Of a DNA stretch of 64,000 bases, positions 42,054 to 49,465 are shown one piece after another (position 1 is the stretch's first letter; the number at the start of each line of letters is the position of its first letter). The notes beneath the pieces are model-generated. The model was not told where the DNA came from, searched no databases, and saw only the letters and a program-made list of their open reading frames with translations. Source of the stretch: Niabella sp. (GTDB taxonomy: Bacteria; Bacteroidota; Bacteroidia; Chitinophagales; Chitinophagaceae); NCBI RefSeq assembly GCF_030150205.1, contig NZ_JASLGT010000034.1:62001-126000 (forward strand). The letters run 5' to 3'. Both the position numbers and the translations under genes were made by a program.

Positions 42054-43742
42054 CTACCCCATCCCAAAATATTCTGCAATAGGTCCCAGGGTTAAAGCCG
42101 GGAAGAAGGAAAGTGCTGCTACGATCACGATCACTGCAAATACCATAAATCCAAAAGTGGCGGTATCTGTTTTCAGGGTGCCGGCACTTTCCGGGATGTA
42201 CTTTTTGGCACCAAGGATACCGGCGATGGCCACCGGGCCGATGATGGGAAGATAGCGGGAGAGAATCAGTACAAAACCGGTGCTGATGTTCCACCAGGGA
42301 GTATTGTCGCCCAGTCCTTCAAATCCGCTTCCGTTATTGGCTGCACTGGAAGTATATTCGTAGAGCATCTCGCTAAAGCCGTGAAAACCCGGATTAGCGA
42401 GCGTGGATGCCGTTTGCGAAGGCAATGCCGCTGCCAGTGCAGTACCGGCCAGGATCAGCAGGGGATGCAGCAGTGCTACGATCATGGCAATCTTCATTTC
42501 GCGCGCTTCTATTTTTTTACCAAGGAATTCGGGTGTACGCCCTACCATCAGTCCGCTTACAAAAACGGCGAGGATAATGAATACAAAATAATTCAGGATG
42601 CCTACACCACAGCCGCCGTAAAAACAATTGGTCATCATGGCCAGCAGCATATTCATACCGCTGAGGGGCATATAGCTGGAATGCATGGAGTTGATGGAGC
42701 CGGTGGAGATGACGGTAGTAGCGATGCTCCAGTAAGCAGATGACGGGGTGCCAAAGCGTACTTCTTTTCCTTCCATCGCTCCCAGCGCAGGACTCACGCC
42801 CATGGCCGTGATGTTGGGGTTGCCGTTCATTTCCATGATGATATTCGGAATACAAAGGATCAGGAATCCGACGGTCATTACGCACCAGATGGTCCATCCC
42901 AGTTTCCTGCGGTTAATGAACTGTCCAAAAGCAAATACCATCGCAAAAGGGATCAGCATTTGTGCGATCATCTGTGTCATGTTGGTGATGTAATTCACAT
43001 TTTCCAGCGGGTGTGCGGAGTTGGCGCAGAAGAACCCACCGCCATTGGTGCCCAGATGTTTAATGGGAACGAATGCTGCCACCGGACCGGTAGACACATA
43101 AGTGGTATCGCCCTGGAGGGTGATCATCTGCTGTTTTCCCTCAAAGGTCATGGGCGTATGATTCAGGATCAGAATCATCCCGATAATGATGGAGATGGGC
43201 AACAGGATCCGGGTAATGGATTTAACAAAGGCGTTATAAAAATTACCCAGGGTTTGATGCGTGCCCTTCCGGAACGCATAGAACATCGCGGCTGCTGCGG
43301 CCATACCGGTAGCAGCCGTTACAAACTGCAAAAACATCAGGTAAAGCTGGCTGAAGTAACTGACGCCAGTTTCTCCGGAATAGTGTTGCAGGTTACAGTT
43401 TACCAGGAAGGAAATGGAGGTATTAAAAGCCTGGTCCGGCGTTTGGTTGGGATTGTGATCCGGATTGAGCGGCAGCCACGATTGATTGAGCAGGATGAAC
43501 ATACCGAGAAAAAACCAGATCAAATTAATGACCAGCAAGGCTACCAGCTGTTGTTTCCAGTTTTGCGCTTTTTGAGGATCGATTCCGCTGAGTTTAAACA
43601 GAAACCGTTCAATGGGATTAAAAACCGGATCCAGGAAGGTGCGCTCATTGCCATACACTTTTGCAATATACCGTCCTAGAGGAAGGGAGAGCAGCAGTGT
43701 AAGAACAAACATGACGATGATGCCTAATATTTCTGTGTTCAT
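42054..43742 (-). CDS. kdpA: Potassium-transporting ATPase subunit KdpA
   Basis: KdpA is the K+ channel-like subunit of the high-affinity pump. The 562-residue protein has about ten membrane helices and the pore loops expected from the KtrB-like fold: SFLVNCNLQHYSGE, LGTNGGGFFCANSAHPLEN, GSINSMHSSYMPLSG and SSAANNGSGFEGL. The N-terminal MNTEILGIIVMFVLTLLLSLPLG and DPVFNPIERFLFKLSGID are characteristic. Length matches E. coli KdpA. It follows the two small membrane-peptide genes by about 105 bases of repeat words. Confidence 0.97.
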   Translation of the reverse strand: MNTEILGIIVMFVLTLLLSLPLGRYIAKVYGNERTFLDPVFNPIERFLFKLSGIDPQKAQNWKQQLVALLVINLIWFFLGMFILLNQSWLPLNPDHNPNQTPDQAFNTSISFLVNCNLQHYSGETGVSYFSQLYLMFLQFVTAATGMAAAAAMFYAFRKGTHQTLGNFYNAFVKSITRILLPISIIIGMILILNHTPMTFEGKQQMITLQGDTTYVSTGPVAAFVPIKHLGTNGGGFFCANSAHPLENVNYITNMTQMIAQMLIPFAMVFAFGQFINRRKLGWTIWCVMTVGFLILCIPNIIMEMNGNPNITAMGVSPALGAMEGKEVRFGTPSSAYWSIATTVISTGSINSMHSSYMPLSGMNMLLAMMTNCFYGGCGVGILNYFVFIILAVFVSGLMVGRTPEFLGKKIEAREMKIAMIVALLHPLLILAGTALAAALPSQTASTLANPGFHGFSEMLYEYTSSAANNGSGFEGLGDNTPWWNISTGFVLILSRYLPIIGPVAIAGILGAKKYIPESAGTLKTDTATFGFMVFAVIVIVAALSFFPALTLGPIAEYFGMG

Positions 43743-43846
43743 GGTTTGGATGGAAATTTTATAGTGAGAAGTGAAATGTTTTTGGTGAGAAGTTTTATAG
43801 TGAGAAGTTATAGTGAAACGTTTTTAGTGAAAAGTAGGGCTGCGGT
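43743..43846. repeat. GTGAGAAGT-word tract between kdpF and kdpA
   Basis: ATAGTGAGAAGT, GTGAAATGTTTTTGG and AGTGAAACGTTTTTAGTG words fill 43755-43838. They resemble the other kdp gap tracts. Confidence 0.7.
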
Positions 43847-43924
43847 CTAGAACTTTTCGGGTTTGAGGAGTACATAGCATGTATAAATAAATACAAGTAT
43901 GGCGATGATTAGTAGTCCTGTCAT
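43847..43924 (-). CDS. kdpF: KdpF-like small membrane subunit (25 residues)
   Basis: This short frame, on the minus strand upstream of kdpA, begins MTGLLIIAILVF and ends LLKPEKF. KdpF proteins are about 25-30 residues, one membrane helix, and end in (L)xPE(K/R)F, which is met exactly. KdpF stabilises the KdpABC complex and binds near KdpA. The coding length is 26 codons with the stop TAG at 43847-43849. It was found by eye; size and motif together make it convincing. Another short membrane peptide is encoded 33 bases upstream. Confidence 0.9.
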   Translation of the reverse strand: MTGLLIIAILVFIYTCYVLLKPEKF

Positions 43925-43957
43925 TTTGATTACGTTTAAATAGTTTGAAAATGCTGC

Positions 43958-44041
43958 CTATATTTTTTCAAAAAAGGTAATGGATCTGAAAAAGAGGATA
44001 AAGCAGCTGATGCCGGAAAGAATAAGAATACCTGTTAACAT
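43958..44041 (-). CDS. Second small single-span peptide ahead of kdpF (27 residues)
   Basis: The frame begins MLTGILILSGISCFILFF, is strongly hydrophobic, and closes with SITFFEKI before a TAG stop. It has one membrane helix and a short charged tail, the same size and layout as KdpF, and starts with a similar M-x-TG-x-L pattern (MLTG versus MTGL). It is the first frame of the kdp message after the regulator. It may be an extra KdpF-like subunit or a duplicated copy. No name is established; coding status is inferred from position, composition and clean start and stop. Confidence 0.6.
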   Translation of the reverse strand: MLTGILILSGISCFILFFRSITFFEKI

Positions 44042-44165
44042 ATTTCAGTAATTATTTAATGTTTTAAAGTCAACCCTCCGGTGCCAAAAACAGCTCCGGA
44101 TTTTTTAGATAGTTATAATATATTGATTGCCATTTGGTTATTTGTTGGCCGGCGTTTTTGGGGAA

Positions 44166-44191
44166 TAAAAAAACCTATCAAAATGATAGGT
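44166..44191 (-). terminator. Hairpin terminator of the Kdp regulator gene
   Basis: On the minus strand ACCTATCA-TTT-TGATAGGT is followed by a run of seven T. It lies 56 bases past the regulator stop. The same dyad is half of a repeated motif, so it may have a second role as a binding site. Confidence 0.6.
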
Positions 44192-44209
44192 GTGGTTCTC
44201 AAAATGATA
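44178..44209. promoter_or_regulatory. Two TCAAAATGATA repeats 21 bp apart upstream of the kdp genes
   Basis: TCAAAATGATA occurs exactly at 44178-44188 and 44199-44209, 21 bases apart (two helical turns). The site is about 140-170 bases upstream of the first kdp peptide start and is a good candidate for binding of the NtrC-type regulator. Confidence 0.55.
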
Positions 44210-44246
44210 AATGAAGGTCGGAATTGCCCGGAGCAGGTAATGGGTG

Positions 44247-45590
44247 TTAAAGCCTGTATTCATCAATTTTCCGGTACAGGGTGGCGATCCCGATTTCGAG
44301 GATGCGGGCGGCCTCCGCCTTATTGCCTTTGGTAAATTGCAGGATCCGGCGGATATGGCTTTTCTCCATGGAAGCCAGCGACGAAGGATTTTCTACGGAG
44401 CCAGAGGCAGGAGACTGGTATTGCTGAATCTCCAGAGGAAGGTCTTCTACGTGCAGTTCATCACCCTGCATCAGGATCACGCTGCGTTCAATGCTGTTCT
44501 TCAGCTCCCGTATATTGCCCGGCCAGTTGTAGCTTTCCAGGGCGCGAAAAGCTTCCGGCGAAATGTGGAGCATTTTCCGGTTGGTTTTTTCGGCAAAGAA
44601 ACGGAGGTAGAAACCCGCCAGTTCTTTGATGTCTTTTTTCCGCTCCCGTAATGCCGGCAGATTGATTTTAAAGGTAGCGATCCGGTAATAGAGGTCTTCC
44701 CGGAATTGCCCGGCTTCAATTTCCTTCAGCAGGTTCCGGTTGGTGGCGGCCAATAACCGTATATTGATCTTTGTAGGTTTGGTTTCCCCGATTTTGATAA
44801 ATTCTCCGGATTCAAGCACCCGCAACAATTTCGCCTGCAGGTCAATCGCCATTTCGCCGATCTCATCCAGGAAAAGGGTACCGTTATGGGCCTCCTCAAG
44901 CAGGCCCGCCTGGTCTTTTACCGCACCGGTAAAGGAACCGGCCCGGTGTCCGAAAAGTTCTCCCTCCAGCAGTTCGCGACTGAACGCCGCACAGTTGATG
45001 GCCACAAAACTTTTATTGCTCCGGTTACTGGCCTCATGTATGGCCCTTGCAAACACCTCTTTGCCGGTGCCGGTTTCTCCTGTGAATAGAACGGTGGCAT
45101 CGGTGGGGGCTACTTTTTTGCCAAAAAGAATGGCTTGCTGAATGATTTCAGATGTGCCGATGACGCTGTCGAAGGAATATTTGTTGCCCAGCTGCTGTTC
45201 CAGTTGCTGTACTCTTTTGTGGAGGGTTACTTTTTCTATAGCCCGGTTCAGTAATGGAATGATCCGGTTATTGTCATCTCCTTTCGTAATGTAGTCAAAT
45301 GCACCGTTTTTAATGGCCTGTACACCATCCGGAATATTCCCATAGGCCGTTAGCAGGATCACTTCTGTTTGCGGTGCCAGGGCTTTTATTTTTTTTACCA
45401 GTTCCACACCATTGTCGTCCGGCAGTTTTACATCGCAGAGTACCACATCCACCCCGGTTTTTTCCAGCAGTTTCAATCCGGAGCGACCGTCTCCCGTCTG
45501 GAATACCTCAAACCCTTCAAGTGTGATGATCCGGGAAAGGAGCTGTCTTAATTTTTCTTCGTCATCAATGATCAGTACCCTGTGTTTCAT
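44247..45590 (-). CDS. NtrC-type response regulator of the Kdp locus
   Basis: The protein has a receiver domain with acidic residues IIDDEE, phospho-acceptor Asp53 in VVLCDVKLPDDNG, Thr in LLTAYGN and Lys in YITKGD. The AAA+ domain shows Walker A TGETGTGKEV, the sigma-54 loop GSFTGA and Walker B GTLFLDEIGEM. A Fis-type helix-turn-helix (GNKAEAARILEIGIATLYRKI) ends the protein. It is upstream of the kdp genes on the same strand and replaces the OmpR-type KdpE of other bacteria. I chose MKHRVLIIDDE (ATG at 45590); a TACTTTTG -7 element at 45615-45608 lies between this and the more distant ATGs. Confidence 0.93.
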   Translation of the reverse strand: MKHRVLIIDDEEKLRQLLSRIITLEGFEVFQTGDGRSGLKLLEKTGVDVVLCDVKLPDDNGVELVKKIKALAPQTEVILLTAYGNIPDGVQAIKNGAFDYITKGDDNNRIIPLLNRAIEKVTLHKRVQQLEQQLGNKYSFDSVIGTSEIIQQAILFGKKVAPTDATVLFTGETGTGKEVFARAIHEASNRSNKSFVAINCAAFSRELLEGELFGHRAGSFTGAVKDQAGLLEEAHNGTLFLDEIGEMAIDLQAKLLRVLESGEFIKIGETKPTKINIRLLAATNRNLLKEIEAGQFREDLYYRIATFKINLPALRERKKDIKELAGFYLRFFAEKTNRKMLHISPEAFRALESYNWPGNIRELKNSIERSVILMQGDELHVEDLPLEIQQYQSPASGSVENPSSLASMEKSHIRRILQFTKGNKAEAARILEIGIATLYRKIDEYRL

Positions 45591-45607
45591 TGTAAAAAAA
45601 CTTAAAG

Positions 45608-45615
45608 CAAAAGTA
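45608..45615 (-). promoter_or_regulatory. Bacteroidota-type -7 element of the Kdp regulator gene
   Basis: TACTTTTG followed by GC on the minus strand, 18 bases before the ATG. The promoter position rules out the 31-residue longer frame as the real protein start. Confidence 0.55.
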
Positions 45616-45729
45616 ATGGAATAATTTATCGGGTGTTTTTTAGAAAATACAATAGGTTTGCCAAGAACCGGTTTGCGGAGCAACTATAAAATAATTGTTT
45701 TATCTTTAAGTTTTGCATATATTAGAATT

Positions 45730-46752
45730 GTGAGCGAGTCAATACCAACCATAAAGGAGATCGCCAGGCGGCTGAACGTTTCTGTATCCACTGTATCAAG
45801 AGCGTTGAGCGATCATCCACGGATCAGTACAAAAACAAAAGAGGCGGTAAAAGAGCTGGCCAAGGCACTGAATTACGAACCCAATTCCAAGGCGATTTTT
45901 TTCAAACAAAAAAGAAGTTTCGTAATCGGGGTGATTGTGCCGCATATTTATGAAGACTTCTTCTCAAAAGGCATCAGTGGTATTGAGGATGTGGCACTGG
46001 AAAACGGCTACACGATCTTGTTTGGTCAGAGCCACGACCGGATTGATAAGGAACGCCAGGTAGTAGATGCGATGAAGAACCAGCGGGTAGACGGGCTGAT
46101 CATTTCTTTGTCGAAAGAAACCAATAAAAGCGATCATCTGAAAACGCTGGATGCCTATAATATACCCGTGGTGTATTTTGACCGGGTCCCATCCCTTCCC
46201 GGTGTAAATAAAGTGTTTTGCAATTTATTTGAAGGTACGGTGGATATGATCGAGTGGCTGTTCAAGCAGGACCGGAAGCGTATTGCATTCATCAACGGTC
46301 CGGGTGCGATCATTGCTTCCAAGGAACGGCTGGATGGTTATATAGAAGGGATCTCCCGGAGAAAACTTAAGGTAGATATGCAGATGGTGGAACAAACCGA
46401 TTTTTCGGAAGAGGGCACACACAAAGCAGTAGCCCGTCTGCTGGCGCTTAAAAAACCGCCGGATGCCATTATCAGTTTCAACGATTACGTACATATGGAT
46501 GCGGTTAAATATGCGCTTAAGGAACATGTAAAAATTAATGAAGATATCCTGTTTGCCAGCTATGCCAATATATCGGTAAACAAACACACTGCTTACCCGC
46601 CCGTTGTTTCTATAGACCAGTTCCCGTATAGCCAGGGCGAGGCTGCCATGAAAATGCTGATGGATATTTTGCAGAACAAACCCGAAGACGGTGCCGTTGA
46701 CAAGGCATTCCGGCACCAGGAAATTCCTGTTGCACTGGTTTATAACTCCTGA
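45730..46752 (+). CDS. LacI-family transcriptional regulator
   Basis: The N-terminal helix-turn-helix reads TIKEIARRLNVSVSTVSRALSDHPRISTKTKEAVKELAKALNYEPN, a full LacI DNA-binding domain with hinge. The periplasmic-binding-protein-like sensor starts at SFVIGVIVPHIYEDFFSKGISGIEDVA. The start is probably the GTG at 45730 (MSESIPTIKEI), because the longer frame encodes a hydrophobic, atypical leader; the 340-residue length then fits the family. Ligand unknown, expected to be a sugar or nucleoside. It lies 86 bases upstream of the sugar-kinase-like gene in the same direction, so the kinase may be a target or co-transcribed. Confidence 0.92.
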   Translation: MSESIPTIKEIARRLNVSVSTVSRALSDHPRISTKTKEAVKELAKALNYEPNSKAIFFKQKRSFVIGVIVPHIYEDFFSKGISGIEDVALENGYTILFGQSHDRIDKERQVVDAMKNQRVDGLIISLSKETNKSDHLKTLDAYNIPVVYFDRVPSLPGVNKVFCNLFEGTVDMIEWLFKQDRKRIAFINGPGAIIASKERLDGYIEGISRRKLKVDMQMVEQTDFSEEGTHKAVARLLALKKPPDAIISFNDYVHMDAVKYALKEHVKINEDILFASYANISVNKHTAYPPVVSIDQFPYSQGEAAMKMLMDILQNKPEDGAVDKAFRHQEIPVALVYNS

Positions 46753-46838
46753 AAATCGTCTACAGGGCAAACGTTTGCACCGGGTTTTGAAAAAAAACTT
46801 ACACTTTATTTTATACATTTATCCCTTTAAACCAAATT

Positions 46839-47873
46839 ATGGATAAAGTACTTGCCGGTTATGGATTAAAGGCAGATCAGTGTTCGGTAAAGCCTTTTGG
46901 CAGTGGGTTGATCAATCATACATGGGAACTTCGAAACGGGGGAGAACGGTATATTTTACAAAAAGTAAATCAGAACGTATTCCGGGAACCGGAAGCCATT
47001 GCATGGAACCTGGAGTTTATTGATGCTTACCTGCATCAGCAGGACGGGGCTTATTTTTTTGTGGCGCCGGTTAAGACTACTTCAGGAGGAACAATGTTGC
47101 ATATTGCGGATGATGGCTATTACCGGATGTTTCCATTTGTAAAAGGCAGTCATTCGGTAGACGTGGTGGAGGAGCCGAAGCAGGCCTATGAGGCGGCAAA
47201 ACAATTTGGCATGTTTACCCGGAAGCTCTCGGGTATTGACGTAGATGCACTGAAGATTACGCTGCCATCCTTTCATGACCTGGTATTGCGGTATGAACAA
47301 TTCCTTGAGGCGTTGGAAAAAGGGAATGCTGAGCGGGCTATAGAGGCTGAAACGGTGATCCGTGCATTAAAGGAGCATGCAGACATTGTAGACCGCTTCC
47401 GGGAAATATTAAAGAACCCTGATTTTAAACGGCGGGTAACGCATCACGATACCAAGATCAGCAATGTGCTGTTTGATGAAGATAACAAAGGACTTTGTGT
47501 GATTGACCTGGATACGGTGATGCCGGGTTATTTTATCAGCGATGTAGGCGATATGATGCGTACTTATCTTTGCCCGGTAAGCGAGGAGGAAAAGGATTTT
47601 AGTAAAATTGTGGTACGCGAAGATTACTACCGGGCCATCGTAGATGGATACCTGGGAGAAATGCAGGATGAGCTGACACCGGCGGAAAAAGCGCACTTTT
47701 TCTACTCCGGGCTGTTTATGATCTATATGCAGGCCCTCCGGTTTTTAACCGATCATTTAAATGACGACCGCTATTATGGTGCAAAGTATGAAGGGCATAA
47801 TTTTATAAGAGCACAGAACCAACTCACCTTATTAAAGCGGTTACTGGAGAAGCGGGAAGTACTGGAAGGATAG
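46839..47873 (+). CDS. APH-fold phosphotransferase, N-acetylhexosamine kinase-like
   Basis: This 344-residue kinase belongs to the aminoglycoside/choline kinase fold. The catalytic loop HHDTKISNVLFDE (about residue 205) and the metal-binding CVIDLDTVMPG fit this family. GSGLINHTWELRNGGERYILQKVN is the N-terminal nucleotide lobe. It looks like the Bacteroidota proteins related to N-acetylhexosamine 1-kinase (NahK) rather than a resistance enzyme; the LacI regulator upstream supports a sugar substrate. A sugar-1-phosphate nucleotidyltransferase, the natural next step, is encoded at 9552-10451. Substrate is inferred. Confidence 0.85.
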   Translation: MDKVLAGYGLKADQCSVKPFGSGLINHTWELRNGGERYILQKVNQNVFREPEAIAWNLEFIDAYLHQQDGAYFFVAPVKTTSGGTMLHIADDGYYRMFPFVKGSHSVDVVEEPKQAYEAAKQFGMFTRKLSGIDVDALKITLPSFHDLVLRYEQFLEALEKGNAERAIEAETVIRALKEHADIVDRFREILKNPDFKRRVTHHDTKISNVLFDEDNKGLCVIDLDTVMPGYFISDVGDMMRTYLCPVSEEEKDFSKIVVREDYYRAIVDGYLGEMQDELTPAEKAHFFYSGLFMIYMQALRFLTDHLNDDRYYGAKYEGHNFIRAQNQLTLLKRLLEKREVLEG

Positions 47874-47920
47874 TTTTTTTCTTTCCGGGCTTTTATTTTT
47901 CTTTTTTATAAAATTTTCCT

Positions 47921-47928
47921 TACTTTTG
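47921..47928 (+). promoter_or_regulatory. -7 element of the tRNA-Pro gene
   Basis: TACTTTTG followed by CACCC matches the TAnnTTTGC pattern, 43 bases upstream of the tRNA. The T-rich tract before it lacks a clear TTTG at -33. Confidence 0.5.
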
Positions 47929-47971
47929 CACCCGCTTAGTTTATAAGCACCGGAAATTTAAATACCGGATT

Positions 47972-48045
47972 CGGGAAGTAGCGCAGGCCGGTAGCGCACC
48001 TGGTTTGGGACCAGGGGGTCGCAGGTTCGAATCCTGTCTTCCCGA
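47972..48045 (+). tRNA. tRNA-Pro (anticodon TGG)
   Basis: The acceptor stem CGGGAAG pairs with CTTCCCG and A is the discriminator base. The anticodon arm CCTGG-TTTGGGA-CCAGG gives anticodon TGG, reading CCA (and probably other CCN) codons. The T arm reads CAGGTTCGAATCCTG. The 3' CCA is not encoded. A hairpin terminator follows six bases later. Confidence 0.97.
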
Positions 48046-48050
48046 CTTAG

Positions 48051-48087
48051 AGAAGCTCAGTAGTAATACTGGGCTTCTTGATTTTTA
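48051..48087 (+). terminator. Terminator after tRNA-Pro
   Basis: AGAAGCTCAGTA-GTAA-TACTGGGCTTCT is a 12-base stem with one G-T pair, followed by TGATTTTT. Confidence 0.85.
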
Positions 48088-48375
48088 TACCGGTAACGCA
48101 TCCCGCGTTGGCGGGAGGGCGCTAGGCAGAATCTATTGTTCCCGACATTCATAAAGGCTCTGATTATTCAGAGCCCTTTTTTATGGGCGATTATGAACGA
48201 TATGGTATTTAAGGATCAAGTGAAAAAGTGGATCAAGTGAAAAAGTCAGCGCTTTTTTATTAGTAATATCCGCTATCCGGCCTTTACGGCTCAACTGACC
48301 ACAGGCGTAATTCCGGGGGCGAAGCGTTGATGGAGCGATTTTATGCTTTAAAAGAGCGGCTTGAGGAAATGCTTC
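48088..48375. other. Intergenic: second hairpin, tRNA-like tail, 17-bp direct repeat
   Basis: 48158-48184 holds GGCTCTGA-TTAT-TCAGAGCC followed by CTTTTTTAT, a strong intrinsic terminator. Just before it GAATC...TTCCCGAC resembles the 3' end of the tRNA-Pro gene. 48215-48231 and 48232-48248 are identical 17-bp copies of GGATCAAGTGAAAAAGT in tandem. No gene is seen. Confidence 0.6.
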
Positions 48376-49266
48376 TTAAGCGCCAATTTCAAGCTTATAT
48401 CCCTTTCCACGGATAACCACAATTTTGATATTCGGATCAGGTTCCAGCTTTTTCCTGAGCTTTGATATGAACATATCCAAACTGCGTCCCACAATAACAC
48501 CCTCATCTTCCCATATCTCTTTTTGCAGCCGGTTTCGCTCTATAACCTCGTTGGGAGACAAAGCGAAAATGCGTAGTACACGTGCTTCGGTCCTGGTCAG
48601 GTCAATCGTCTTGCCATATGCTGTGAGCTTACGGGTCTTCGCGTCGAACAACATCGACCCTAAAGCGAGCCTATCCGTATGCTGATTGTCAGGGATGGCC
48701 CTGCGCGGCCTGGCTGACCTCAAAAAAACAAAACCAACGAATGCCAAAACCGACAGGCTGCCCAGAAGGGATACCTGCTTTACGGTATTGATGTCCGCGG
48801 GTTTGAATTTAATGTCCATCATATAACATGCGGTGGGCTGTTTTCTTCCCCTACATGCTACAATATCATTTTTTTTATTTGCGGAAATAGCAAATCCATA
48901 GGCTACACTGGCGTTGTCGCAGTTCAATATGTTAACAACATAATCATTGGCTAGCGGGTCTTTGGCTAACAGGCGTTGTGTAATGGTTACAAGCGACTCC
49001 GGTTCAAAAGTAAGCGCATGCTCAAAACGGATCCGGTATTCATAATCCCGGATCTTTTTTACCGGAAGTACTCTTGATGTGCTGTCGCCCGACTGCAGGA
49101 GTAATTCATGCCCGATTTGGCGGAGTAAAACTTCCCTTCTGGCGATGTCATAGTCGTCATTGCCGGTTATGCTGAAAGCCACACAGATGATTGAGATAAA
49201 CGAGAGTAATACCAGCCCGAACAGGTACTTGCGCTTCCCTGCGAGGATATTTCGGCTATCAGACAT
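48376..49266 (-). CDS. Membrane-tethered winged-helix regulator
   Basis: The protein (296 residues) has a membrane helix at about 14-32, a periplasmic domain of about 130 residues with four Cys (NCDN, ACRG, ACYM), a second helix at about 164-182 and a cytoplasmic OmpR/PhoB-type winged helix (about 200-294; LTRTEARVLRIFALSPNEVIER, GRSLDMFISKLRKKL, IVVIRGKGYKLE). There is no receiver domain, so it senses outside and binds DNA directly, in the manner of ToxR or CadC, although in those the DNA-binding domain is N-terminal. It is divergent from the small secreted protein at 49466. Confidence 0.85.
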   Translation of the reverse strand: MSDSRNILAGKRKYLFGLVLLSFISIICVAFSITGNDDYDIARREVLLRQIGHELLLQSGDSTSRVLPVKKIRDYEYRIRFEHALTFEPESLVTITQRLLAKDPLANDYVVNILNCDNASVAYGFAISANKKNDIVACRGRKQPTACYMMDIKFKPADINTVKQVSLLGSLSVLAFVGFVFLRSARPRRAIPDNQHTDRLALGSMLFDAKTRKLTAYGKTIDLTRTEARVLRIFALSPNEVIERNRLQKEIWEDEGVIVGRSLDMFISKLRKKLEPDPNIKIVVIRGKGYKLEIGA

Positions 49267-49465
49267 ACGATTTACAATTTATTTACAAAGGTTACATTTT
49301 TATTTACAATCCACATTTCCAGGCTGAAACGCTGGAAGATAACTTCGCTGCATCAACGTTGACAGGATCGGTAAACAACGAAAATGGTTTAATGTTTACT
49401 AAAAAATGAAAGAAGCTACATTGACCGCTATTGGAATCGTATCTCTTTTACCCAAAAAATAAAAA

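Noticed and set aside
44069..44086. Sigma-54 promoter TGGCAC...TTGAC before the kdp peptides
   Set aside because: The -24-like half is good, but the distance to TTG is two bases too long and GC at -12 is missing. A sigma-54 promoter is expected here but I cannot place it.
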